A stretch of DNA of 37,807 nucleotides, taken from Azolla pinnata. Taxonomy: Eukaryota > Streptophyta > Polypodiopsida > Salviniales > Salviniaceae. The stretch is from assembly GCA_037176905.1 (NCBI GenBank), contig JBBBWG010000426.1, forward strand, positions 1 through 37,807, given 5' to 3'. The stretch's first letter is position 1. Every line of letters starts with the position of its first letter. Positions 1 to 12,600 of this stretch are shown here, piece by piece. A program made the translations under genes and the position numbers. Under the pieces are notes generated by a model. It did not search any database. It was not told where the DNA came from and worked only from the letters and a program-made list of their open reading frames with translations.

Positions 1-613
1 TGTTTTCTCCCCCCCCCCCCCCCAAATTTAGGGTTTTGAAAGAATGCTTCTGGGCAGCATCTCAGAGTTGAGGAAATGCCCAAGTTTCTGTTTTGATCCC
101 AGACTTGCATCGTTGCTGAGTCGTTTGAAACCTATGGATGTTCGGAAACCCATTATGTTTCTGGTGTTTATTGTTTGATCAATGTGCACAAAATGCTTAA
201 AATTTGGACTTTCCCTTTAGCTCATATATTTTACTTGGGGTGCATGTACCTCGTTTTGGCGGTTTGTCTTGAATCTCTGTCTTGGGGAAAATGCCTGTGG
301 TCTAATAATTGTTTGGATCACCTTTAAGCTTGAGCGGTTTGGCTTGATGGATGTCAGAATTTTTCAATCTTTTGGTTATGGAATCCAATCAATGTTCACA
401 AAAATGCTTACTTTTTTGTGTTAGCTTAAATAGTTTCTTTTACGTACCATTTTACCACTTCCATTATACACAAGAAATATTCTCATTTCAGATGTGTTAG
501 AATGTACATTACTATCTAGCATTACTTCATCTCCATGGTTCTCTGTGCAGCTAAGTTCTGCTCAACTGCAATGATTGCACACTTTTTCCTGTCTCATTTA
601 CTCAGTACTTCAG
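1..613. other. Upstream or intronic DNA before the first recognised dynein exon
   Basis: No exon is supported here. The stretch opens with a run of 15 C (9-23). Two related segments, roughly 130-205 and 345-410, share a degenerate text ending in CACAAAATGCTTA-like words, suggesting an old tandem duplication. An AT-rich, pyrimidine-rich tract leads into a good acceptor (CTTCAG, ending at 613). By comparison with DNAH2 proteins, on the order of 100 or more N-terminal residues should lie before position 614. A search of all three + frames for that region found no convincing match, so the missing 5' exons are probably outside the window or very diverged. Confidence 0.6.
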
Positions 614-3600
614 GTGCTTGTAATGGTTCGGGATACTAGTAAGAAGGTCGATGCAGGAAATATCGACAGCCTGATCCAGTGTGAAGTGGTACAAGGAAGC
701 CCTGGAGAGTGCATGCTGCGGTTAATGCAGGTTATTTTATTGCCTGGTTTTTAGCAGATACAGTTATAGATTTTGTTGACCGAAAGAATCTAGAGTGTAA
801 GAAAAATGCTGCATATTATTCTTGGATAGATGCTTTATTTGCCGTTTATGCTGGATGATGGAAATGTGCAAGGGAATACAACCAAAGACTTCGTTGAGGG
901 GGTGGACAGATTTATGGCCAGCTTAACTGAATCCCTATCTTATTCAAAAGGGAAGACTTTGTTGTATGTTCCACCTATCAAACTGGCATGCGACCATCAA
1001 GCTAAGGATAAATATATGACACAAAGGCTCGAATCAATTGTTATTCGATGGACTCGTCAGGTTAAAGAGGTGTGCTCTTCGTTAACTATTCACCTACTTC
1101 TAGTAAGAAATCAGTTGATGTTCTGTTCTTCATTGCTGGACTGGATCATTTTTCTTGCAAAGGTTGTGAGAGGTAAAGATAGGATGATGGACATGGATGT
1201 ATCTGGGCCACTCGAAGAGATTGAGTTCTGGCGACAGAGAAGCTTGGATTTGGATGGCATACATAAACAGATCAACCAGCCTGTAAGTCTTGAGAGTCAA
1301 AATGTTGATTAGGAGCACAACTGATTTCCAATAAGCATATGAACTGAATATTTGGAAGCATTGCAGGAGATTGCATCTATCCTTGGATTTTTAGAACAAG
1401 CGAAATCACCATACTTGCAGCCCTTTTTGAGTTTATCCAAAAGGATTGACCATGAAGCGCTTGTTGCCACAGAGAATTTGAAATTTTTGACTGTACTAGA
1501 GTATCCATGCAAACAATTAGGTGCAGCAAGAGTTTGTGAGATACCCGTTCTTCTCCCAATGCTACTGAAACAGATTCGTATGATTTGGCAAATTAGTCCA
1601 TTCTATAATACCAGTGAGAAGATTACTGGCTTATTGTGTAAGGTATGCAAGCCCTCTTGCAACTATCTTACCCAACATGCCAAATTTGCGTAACTTGTTT
1701 AAAAAGTTGAGCTTATGTAGGTGAGCAACGAGATCATCCATAGGTGTAGTGCTGAAATTCCTTTGGTAAAGATATTTGAAGGTGATGTAGAGAAGTGCAA
1801 AACTGCATTAGAAGAAAGTATCGAAGCTTGCGATTCTTGGAAGTGTCTATATACTGCAATGATGGAACAGTTTGTAAGTCAAAATCTAAACCTAGTGGAG
1901 GAAACTGAGAGTGTTGAGCATCCACATATGTCAGAACTGGGGACCAGAAGTATTTTTGCACCGTTGGAATCATTTCTTCAAAGATGTCAAGATATTTTAG
2001 AGGTCTGACAATTATATTCTATGCTAGTCAAAAATATTTCTCTTGTTGGTGATTCTTGGAATTTAAGTGATGCAAATGGCTGTATTTCATTTCCAGGTTT
2101 GTGATTCTCAGATTCAGTTCTCTAAGTCATTGGAACTACCTATATTTGGAGGCACAAGGGGCAAAGAAATCACAAAATCTTTAATAGACATGCAAGACAC
2201 ATTCCAAAAGCTTGTATCTGTTTTGAAGTCCCTACCCTATAGCTTGCTCGATGTGAAGGTCACAAAGTGGCATGATGATTTCAATCGATTTAAAGATGGA
2301 GTGAAGGACCTCGAGGTTTTGTTTATAATGTTCATTTAAAATTTTGTACAACTATCAGAGGAGCTAGCCACCAAGCAAACAATTCCCTTTATCTGTTTTC
2401 AATATCTAGCCTCTAAACGGCTTCATTTTTCCAGGTGATGATGCAAAATATAATGTCAATGGCTTTTCGGCATGCAGCATCCCTTTGTGAGAGTATTGAA
2501 CTTATTGAGGCATTTAAACTCATGGCGCATAGACATCCTATTTACTTATGTGTAGAACAGATGGGTCAGCAGGTATTTTTGTGCTTTGTTTTTCACAATC
2601 TGATATCTTTCTATTTCTTCTCAAATAAATTGATAGGATTCGTCATTATTTATTATGATGATCCGGACTGAAGTTTCTATACACGAATATCATACGCAGG
2701 TTTGCTTGTCATATGCTAATGAGCTGGGCATTATAAGGAAGCAATTTGACCAACTGCGAAGGCGCCCTTTAATGGATTATTCATATCCACGGTATGCTGG
2801 GGCAGCTTTATGGGCATTGCAATTCCAGCGCAGGCTTAAAGCACCAATGTTGCTCCTGACAAAGGCCGCACCTTACTTACTTGAAACTGTAGAAGGGACT
2901 GAAATTTATGCTCAATATAATCAGATAATTGCTTCCATAGAGCAAGTAAGATCTTCTTTGCCAAATAAAATAGGAAGCCTCCTGAAATTTTATTGTCAAT
3001 GTATGATTCTATTGTATTTGATGGTTGATGTTTGTTGTTTGCAGTTTATCAAGAGTCAATACACAGAGTGGGTAAACAATATAGACCCTTATGCGCTGAA
3101 GAAGTTAGAGAGAAGCATTCTTGATGATGGTGGCAATGGATTATATTTGCTCAAATTTGATCCGACCCTTATTGGTTTAGTTCATGAGGTTAGACTTCTA
3201 ATTATCTGACTTATATCCCGTATGTGCATAATTTACACATGATATTTCATCTTCATTCAAACATCAAACTTGATGAACAAAGACACTGAATTAGTTCAGA
3301 AAGGATGGGGTGCAGGTTATTGCAAGGTGAGGAACAGCCAATGCATTGGGTGGGTACCATACATATACTGATCTTATAGAGCCCTTGTGATATGTCAAGA
3401 AAGTAATGCTCCAGTCCTCTCTGATTGAAAACTGAATTTCCAGTATCCATGGCAAACCAGATTGTTGGTATTATTGTCCATTGGAGATATCTGTACATCC
3501 AAAAAAGAATGATTCTGAATCTATGTAAAGGAGACATATCTTGACCGTGTTTTGGTATCTTTGAGAAGATCTTCTCAGCGAATATGATCATGTCACACTG

Positions 3601-6600
3601 CTTCTTCTCTTTTCCTGTTGGATCGTTAGCAATTGTCTAACTTCCAACTACTCTATGGAGCTATGTAACTTAGCTGATTAAGTTATCCTGGATTTAAACC
3701 AGGGAACTTTAAATGAATGATTCTTGATGATTGAGAGGTTATGAAAGAGTATTGAAGTTCTCTGATTTTGTGATAAGCAGTTTCAGTTTGTTTCCCCGGT
3801 TATTGCAATGCTAAGAATTGTGAATATATCTAATTTTTCGTTCCTTGAATATGTAATATTGTTAACCTTGAATGGGTTAAAAAGGCAGAATTGATATGAT
3901 TCCACTCATTAGGTTCGTTACTGGAGACGCTTGGGCTGGGAAATACCAGAAATGGCTTCAGATATCCTCGAAGGACAGAATGAGCTTCGGATCTTACGAG
4001 AAAAAACTTTATTGGTTATACGTGATTGCAACAAAGTAAGAGTTCCTACTTTTCATATTTATTCTGAATTTGGAGCAATTATACATTAACTGAAACTTGA
4101 AACTTCATTTTTGTTCTGAAAACTTCTGACTTTATGTGTAGATTTTGTCAGCAGTGGATGCAGAGGAAAAGGGTTTGGTGGCAGATCGCATAAGTAATCT
4201 AACCACTTCCATCAATCCGGGATTAGAAAAGGTCCAATTCTCTTATACCATGATAAGACCAACATTTATTTTTTCTGAAGGTTTTAATTGAAATATGTCC
4301 TAGCTCTGAAGATTTCACATTAATATAGCTATTCCTATTTTTTGGGTGAAATTGCTCTTCTCAAAGAAGAGACAGCATTTTAGTTCTGGTGTTCCCTCCA
4401 CTTTATATGCCATTTTGGCTTCCTGAAAAGTTTGTCATTCTTCTTTTCCAATATGGTAAGGTTTGTGCTATTGTCAAAAATGAAAAGTGAAGATCAAGCA
4501 TCTTCTCTGCGTCTGGGAATTCCGTAGAAGTCAACAGTATGATTTCTGGAGGGGATTGTTTCTCTTTCGATATTGAATAACAATTTCTATGTGGTCTAAA
4601 CTTTCCCCCTTTCCATTATAGTTGACATGGTTAAATCCTTCGAATGATCTCAAACATTTTCTTGGAGATGTGCGTGTCAAGTGTCATGTTCTGGAGGAAA
4701 CCGTTACAAAGATAAGAACTATGAAGAAGAAAATACATCAGATATGTAATGCAATAAGTACCTCTTGGCTTATTAGCATTGACAAAAAGAGGATATATGA
4801 TATCGGAGAATTTGACTTCAGACAAACTGAACATCGCACAATGATGCAAGAACAATTGAAAAATTATTTTAACAACATCAAGGAGACTATTGCTGCAGCA
4901 TATAAAAAATGTGCAGGTGGAAGCAGTGATGTGCGAGCTAAGTGGGAAGATTTCAAAAAGAAGGTAACAATTATTTCTTGTTTGCTATTTTTCTTAATTG
5001 CACTCCTTAATCTCCATAACCTGATCTAAGGGAGTACCATATATGCATATATTGGTGTTTATTCGCGATGTGGGACTTATAGATTAGGAGAATGTGGCAA
5101 ATTGTACTTTCTTAAAACATTTTAACATTGTTTTGTTTTTGTTCAATCTGTGAAGAGCACCGGGTTCTCAATTGTCTCCTGGGGTGATTATATAACAAAG
5201 TGCATCTCCTGATTTATCAATAGTTGATTCTGTTGAAGGGATAAACATTTGTTTATCCCTATCTTTTTAAAGTAGTATTGTCAATTAAAATCATCAAGCT
5301 TCTTAACAATCTTCTGTACCATTACATTAAGTTAGATGATTATGGAGTTTATACAGGTTGAAGGGTTGATAGAAGCTTCTTTGCGCACAACAGTAACAAG
5401 ATCATTGCAGGAGCTTTCAAATGCTGTAAATGCTGATACGAAAACAGCTTCTCCAATGTTCAACACAATGACAATGCTTGATAAAGAGTCAAGTAGTGTG
5501 AAGCTTGCACCATCTATTCAGGTGTGCTAATAAAAAATCTACAGTATGTCATCGCTGTTCTTCTATTTGTCAGTAATCATCGATTATACATGTGCAGAAT
5601 CTAGAACCACGCATATTCATTTGGAACACTTGCTAATCATCCATAGGGGTTTCTGCTTCAATTCAATCAAGATTCACGTTATAATGCAGATTCTGGGGAT
5701 GATTCTGGCTGGATGTTACATATTATGTGGAGATCCATATATCTATGTTGCTTTTTAGCAGTCCAAAATTGATTATCCCAGCAAGAGGGAACATCTCTAT
5801 GGCTGGACAATAAGCATGATAGAGATAGCCAACAAGGGAAAATGAAAAACCAAAAGTGGGTTCTGTCCTCAGTACGTCCATCATTGGATAATCAATGGTG
5901 CTATCATAATGTTGTATTTTGACACCGATTTGAATGAGATACAATCGTGAGATGGTGCAATTATGCTTACAATTCTATTGTAATTATCGTACTAAAATGT
6001 ACTTGCTGGGACTTTACAGGAGTTGCTGGAGGTAGTTCAGAGAGCAGCCAGGGACCTGATAACCGTCATTTCTGTTGTACCAAGATTAAGGGAACAGAAA
6101 TTCATTGCTCAAGGAAGTGATTATCCTAGTCAACTAATGAACAATAAAACAATGCCTAGTCAATACGTTTTTCTGCCAAGTTTCTTTGAGGTAAATTTAT
6201 GTGTCAAAATTAAGGTTCAAATTTCTCTTTTCTTCAGGATTGTAAGATTTCTTCAAAGTTATTTTAGGTCATTTCTATGGATCAAGAAGAGGTATTGATG
6301 ATGATCACAGCAGGGGTGTTAGGAGTAACAGACAAGGTGCAACAATACTTGCAATATTGGGAAAAAAAATATAAAAGTGTTTGGGATCAAGATAAGGATG
6401 CTTATATTCGCAGGTACAATATGTTCTAGTGATTCATTTATGCTATTGTTGAGAATCGAGAAATGAATGGCTATGCTAAAATATACGAGTTGATTTCTGC
6501 AGATATGAGCGAGCTAAAAAACCTTTATCAGCATTTGAAAGTGATATTATGAAGTATCAAGATTTAGAGGATGATGTTCAGGTACTAAGTTGCACTGATT

Positions 6601-9600
6601 CTTTCCATCTTTGGTTTGAATATCCATGAAATATGGTACTTTTTGTAATTTATATTTTATGCTTCGATTCTTATGATAATGTTACAATATGCAACATACT
6701 AGGCAGAAGAGACTGTGACAAATATACGGTTTCTGAGAGTAGATTGTGGTCCTCTGAAGAATTCACTGGTTGGTCATTGTGAAGGATGGGTTAATAAGTT
6801 CACGTAAGTATATAAACTTGTTTGATGATTTATTCTAGATTAAAGAGATGTTTACGGAGTATTTAGTGACTTATGCGGTGGATTATCAGGCACAAGATAA
6901 TGAGAAATCTCATAGGGAAGTTGGTTGCTCATATCTCTCTGAAACTAATCAATATTGGTTGTTAGGCCCTTGGTTTTCCAGTCCAAATAAGTGACACTTG
7001 GTCTTTGGAAGAAAGTAAATTAGGCTTATGAGTTTCTGCATGATGTACTTGAGTAGATTTTATCCCATTAAAAATTCCTTGTTTTTTTGCAATAGGTCCT
7101 AGTAATTGATGAAACTTTGTAAGTTCATAACTTTCTAAGCTTTAGGATTTCACGATGAGTCTCAGGTTAACCTAATTACCTTTCCTATGAAACCCTTTGA
7201 CGAGTATTGAAATTTTCTAGTTGAGAAAAGAGGGCTATATATTAGCTCTACAGATAAACCATTGAAGTTTCATTCATTCGTACCTTCAAGAAACATGCTA
7301 GTATGGCAGCCCAATCTTCATTCTGACATTGTGAATGTTCAATCCTTGCATTCATCCATATTCTCAATGCTTCATGACTTTGCAGAAATGCACACCACTT
7401 GATTAGATAGTGAGACGCTTTTCCACGTGCACCTAGTTATGGGAAAAACCTTCGAGATTGCTTGTGCATGACTTAAAATTTATGACTGCCTAGGTTTGCA
7501 ATAGGAGCAATTAAACAGGAGCTTCCTGCAATATATTTTATACCATTTCCAGGGACATTGTAGGGTTATTACCTGAAATAATTCACTTATTTATGCAGGA
7601 CTTTACTCAACTCAATTGCTAAAGCAGATCTGGAGGATATATACTTGTACATGGATAGGTATGAAGATACTTGTATTGACATGTTCACTTTTGATTCAAA
7701 GTGTCTCTTGACCAAAATACAGTCCAATGTGTTAATTTGTTGCACTTGTCTTTCATCTATAGAAACACACAAGAATTGAAACAGACAGTTGACACTTTGG
7801 ACATGCTTACTGAAAAAGTCAATCATTGGCATGCTATTCGTGAAGAATGTCCGAAAGTGAAGGCACGGTTTGAGCCTCTTGAGGAGAAGTATAGAACGCT
7901 TCAAAAGTTTGAGGTAAATTTTAGATCTTGTTGTGGCTTGTCATAGTTGGATTGCAAAGTTTACAAATGAGTTTTAACGAGTACATGGTATTCTATTATT
8001 ATTTTGAAGGTATATGCATGTGATCATCATGGAAATGTTATGTTTTCTGTCTCATTATTTGCCTCTTAAGTATTGTATTTCTGAAAGCATTATTTATAAG
8101 CCATTTTGTATGTCACAAAAGCTATCCACCAAACTTAGTGGGTGGATGTGGTGTTTCCCAGAATTGGAGAAAGTTGTAGATGATTCTTTTTTAGTGTGTT
8201 GATGTACATTATCTCTCAGCTGCTGGATTAATAGTTGAATCCAGCGCATCAAAGTCATAAAATGAACCATTGAATTTTCGTATGTCAGATTTGTAGCACT
8301 TTTCGGAGTTCTTCATGGGTGATATCCAAATTTAATGCCATGATGGCCGAAATACAAAAAGAAATAATGACACATTGACAGCATAGCATATAAAGAAAGT
8401 TTTAAAGAATATCAGAGTGAGATGCTTGCTTGCCTGCATTCACACACTCACATTTGCATCTGCATCAACATTACCATTAACATGTCCTGTGTGCAGTTTG
8501 ATTTTACATACAAGCCACATGTCTTGTGATAGGTTTCGATAACTGAAGAAGAGATGACAATGCTGGATCGATTACCACTGGAGTGGGAGGCATTTGAAGA
8601 GATGTTGCAAAGCTTAGAAGCAGAACTTGAACAGACTAAGAAAGGATTTTATGAAACTCTTTCTCTTATGGTGAAGTCTTTCTCGAAAGAGGTGAGAGAT
8701 AACTGTAGTAGCATGTTATTATTGCATGGGACTGTGAAAGTTTCCTGGTCTAACTGACCATATTTTATCTGATATGTTGTCTGTCAGGTATCGGATGCAA
8801 GGTCTGCATTTCTAGAAAAGATGCCAACTACAAGCTCAACAAAAACACATGAAGCTTTGGCATTTATTGAAGAAGAATATAGCAAGGTGCTCTGAATCAT
8901 TGAATTATTTGTGGCCCTAAGAATAATGTGAGGACATGTATGAGTATATATAGTCACCTTAGATGGAAAAATCTAAGAAGATTGGCCATCAGCCATCTTG
9001 TTGTTTATCTGTCAAAATTATTCCATCATATATATATATATAAGTTTTCCACCTCCAGAAAGGAAAAATGTTTCGTTGGACTACAAGTATAGAATGTCTG
9101 GTTGGACTTCACATGAGTATGAAGTGGAATTCGCGCATTTTTGGTTGACATTCTTAGCTACTAGGAAAGTTTGAGACCTGAAGATTTTTCAAAAATTTTA
9201 ATGTATTTATAATGGATGCTTCTTAAATGTATTCGTGATTATACAATATATTTCAGGTTGAGTCATTTCAACAACGATCACAAGCACTCTGGAATGGGAT
9301 GAGCATTTTTGGAATGGAAAAACTGTCCAATAAGGAGAATGCAGCAACACTAAAGGACCTTGAGCTTTTAAAAAGCATGTGGACATTAAAGAAGGAATGG
9401 GAAGAAGCCTTTGACAGCTGGAAAGATGGGCTTTTTAGTCAACTCGATACAGCATCTATGGAATCATCAGCATCCATTTTCAGTAAACGTGTATTCAAAA
9501 TTGGTCGTGACACTAAAGGGTGAGAACTGTTTCATGTCATAGCAATTGATGCATTTTTGTATTTCAGTTTAATCAACCGATGATAAAAATATGCAGATGG

Positions 9601-12600
9601 GGAGTGTGGATTGATCTTAAAGATACAATAGATGCCTTTAAATCTACTCTTCCACTTACTGTTGACCTGCGGAATCCTGCCATGAGACCACGCCATTGGA
9701 GACAATTAATGGATGATGTTGGACAAGAGTTTGATCCAAACTCAAAAGAGTTCACCCTTGCTAAGGTCAATAACAATACTTCTAAAGTTACGTCAAAGGT
9801 TGGTTAAGTTCTCATAAGCGCTTTGTCTTGATTACAGGTTGCAGAACTACGCCTAGATCTCCATGCGACTGCCATAAGTGAACTTAGTATTGCTTCAAGT
9901 AAAGAGCTTGCTATCGAGGATGCACTAACAAAAATAAAAGATGTATGGATGACACTTGAACTCGATATAGTGACATATAGGGAAATTCCAAAGGTATGTA
10001 CTGGACAAATTCTAATCATTTGAAGATGCAACCTTGGGGTTTGGAGAGTTTTTTTGTCAAAAGTTCTGAATTTCCTGTGTTAAGCAGATATACAAAATTC
10101 GAAGTACAGAGGAAATATTTGCGATACTTGAGGAACATAGAGTGACATTATCATCCATGAAGTCTAATAGGGCACATCTATATTTTGCTAAAGACATAAA
10201 TATGTGGGAGAAAGATCTTTCACGAGTGTCTGATACAATTGAAATTATTATTCAGGTGTGTTATGATCGAATGTGATGCGGTCTTAAATTTCATAAATTT
10301 ATATACTGAGTATAGAGTTGTGGAAATGTAGGTACAACGACAATGGTCTTACTTGGAAAATATTTTTGGTGGCTCTGAAGATATACGTAAACAATTGCCA
10401 GGGGAGACTCTGCTTTTCAATCAAGTAAATGAAAGCTTTGTGTCATCCATGAATAGACTGAAGGTGAGAGGTTGATTAGTTTCTATTCAGTTAAACTGTT
10501 GCTACTGATTTTGGGAAACTGATTTTGACTTTCCAACCTTTGCAGGATGTACTAAATGCACGAACTGCATTATGTGTGGATGGATTAATGGATCTATTTA
10601 ATGGCATGTCACAAAAACTAGAGAAAATACAGAAGTCATTGGATGATTACTTAGAGCAGAAACGGCAACAATTTCCTCGTTTCTATTTTCTTTCAAGTGA
10701 TGATCTCCTTGATATTCTGGGCCAAGCTAAGGACCCAAGAAATGTTCAGGTAGAAATGCTACTTAGATCACTTCTTGGAATCTCTTGTGTTCTCTGAGTT
10801 ATTCTATCTGGATTTACTGTGTGGAACTTCATTATTAATGTGATGAAAAGTGTGAATCTGTTTGTATGGTTTTGTTATGGCATACATCAGCCGCATTTGA
10901 AGAAGTGCTTTGAGGGAATCAAGAGACTTGAAATACACGCTCCTGGAGAAGATGGCCGCCGCCAATTTGAAACAACTGGAATCTTCTCTCCTGATGGAGA
11001 GTATTTACCTTTTTCAACACCAGTAGTACTGGACACTCCGCCTGAAGAATGGCTTAATAGGGTATGGATGAAAATTGAAATTGAATCCTATACAATAACT
11101 TTTAAGATGCAATCATCATCATTTTGAGATTAATGAGTATGAATTGATAGGAAAGCAATTATTTATTTTGAAACCAAATTCAGCGAATTTTTAAGTAATA
11201 GAAAGTACCCCTATTTTTATTAAAAGGAAAAAGGAAATTAGTGGCAACACAATATAATCTAGAGAAAAGTCATACATCAGATTAAGGAAATCATGTGAAC
11301 AAAGTTATGTTTGCATGCATGTCTATCTTGGAAGTTACTGTCAATGGGTTTAGAAGTTGTAATTCTGCAAATTGAAGAATTTGATATAGAATGCTTTACG
11401 ACTCCTTAATTACCAGATTATCCAACTATTGGAGAAGATAGATAGATTACTATCATTCTGGCAATAATGGTTATTATCTGAGACAGTTTGTTGTATTTGT
11501 ATGAAAGTAATACCTGATTGCATACATAAACAGGTAGAAGCAGCGATGTATGCTGCTGTAAAGCTGCATCTTGTGAAAGCCCTTGAAGATAGTAAACTTG
11601 CGAAAAAAGATAAATGGGTTAAAGACAATGCAGGTCAATGTGTTATAAGGTATGTTCTTAGGACTGGCCTTTGCTATCTCTTGCGATACAATTATGCTAC
11701 GACGAATGAACTGTATTACATATTTCTGTTTTCTGCATTTGGGAGACACATAAATGTCGCATCATGATATTCAGGCCAATTTTCCTATTGCTTAATCATT
11801 TAGATGGGCTGGTAACCGAAACATTCAATACAATCAGTTTCACAAGGTATTATTAACATTGATATGAAAGGTAACATTAGACTGTGTTTGTCTCTTCATA
11901 AATTACAGTGCTGGCCAAATTAAATGGACATCTGACTGTGAAAAAGCACTTACGGGAACAGAAACAAGCAAAGCCAGTTTACGGAAGCTGTTCAAAAAGT
12001 GGATTAGTTATCTTAACAAGCTTACAGATATGACAAGGTCACGCATATCAAAAATTGACCGCAATAAAGTTGTAAGTGTTCATTGAGAAAAGCTATAGCT
12101 ATCATTGGAGTCCTTAACTTAAGAACTTTTTCTGCTTGTTCACACACCCACATGCTCGTATTTAATCCACTTATGTACTTTTATAATGTCATCTATTTCA
12201 TCAACTCACATGCTGTTAGAATGGTTTCATTTCATCAACCCCTTAGGTGTTTATGAGGGGTTTGATTTCCAATGTAGAGAACTATAATAATTTAGTTCGA
12301 ATAGAAAAACCTGCTTAATCATATGAGGCTGATCTTGTTTAAATAAAAAGACATTAGAGATCAAAACATGAGTATATTTTATGCTTAGAACAATCATGTT
12401 ATTTGTCTCCATCATGGGATACTTCTTATGCTCTTCGAATTTTACTTCTCCAGGCGTCCTTAATAACTATTGAAGTTCATGCACGGGATGTTATTGAAAA
12501 ACTCATAAAAGTATCTTGTACATCTTCCGATGATTTTGAATGGGCCTCACAACTCAGGTTTTATTGGGAAAGAAATGATTGTTTTATAAAACAGGTATTG

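Larger units (their letters stand above)
614..8886 (+). other. Dynein tail (DHC_N1 region and following helical tail), exons 1-21
   Basis: The tail assembles the two-headed complex and binds intermediate chains and the A-tubule. Exons: 614-730, 830-1069, 1163-1282, 1367-1642, 1721-2002, 2097-2315, 2435-2572, 2700-2945, 3045-3188, 3913-4035, 4142-4231, 4622-4963, 5357-5521, 6020-6190, 6268-6413, 6503-6581, 6703-6803, 7599-7658, 7763-7913, 8533-8691, 8788-8886. They encode about residues 1-1156 of the visible protein. Markers of DHC_N1 include [62 protein letters not shown] and [11 protein letters not shown]. Later text ([27 protein letters not shown]) follows DNAH2 nearly without gaps. Conservation here is lower than in the motor, as usual for dynein tails. 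Confidence 0.88.

Noticed and set aside
43-177. 44-codon open stretch starting ATG ahead of the dynein exons, possible first exon
   Set aside because: Its translation does not resemble the DNAH2 N-terminus, no good donor follows in frame, and it overlaps degenerate repeat text.
623-625. ATG in the first visible dynein exon as the true start codon
   Set aside because: A good acceptor lies directly upstream at 613, the frame is open from 614, and the family has a longer N-terminus; kept only as an alternative.
3253-3591. Minus-strand 112-codon open stretch in a tail intron
   Set aside because: No recognisable domain, lies wholly within an intron, and has no splice or promoter context; treated as chance.
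9028-9042. Short TA dinucleotide run in an intron
   Set aside because: Only about seven units; ordinary intronic simple sequence.
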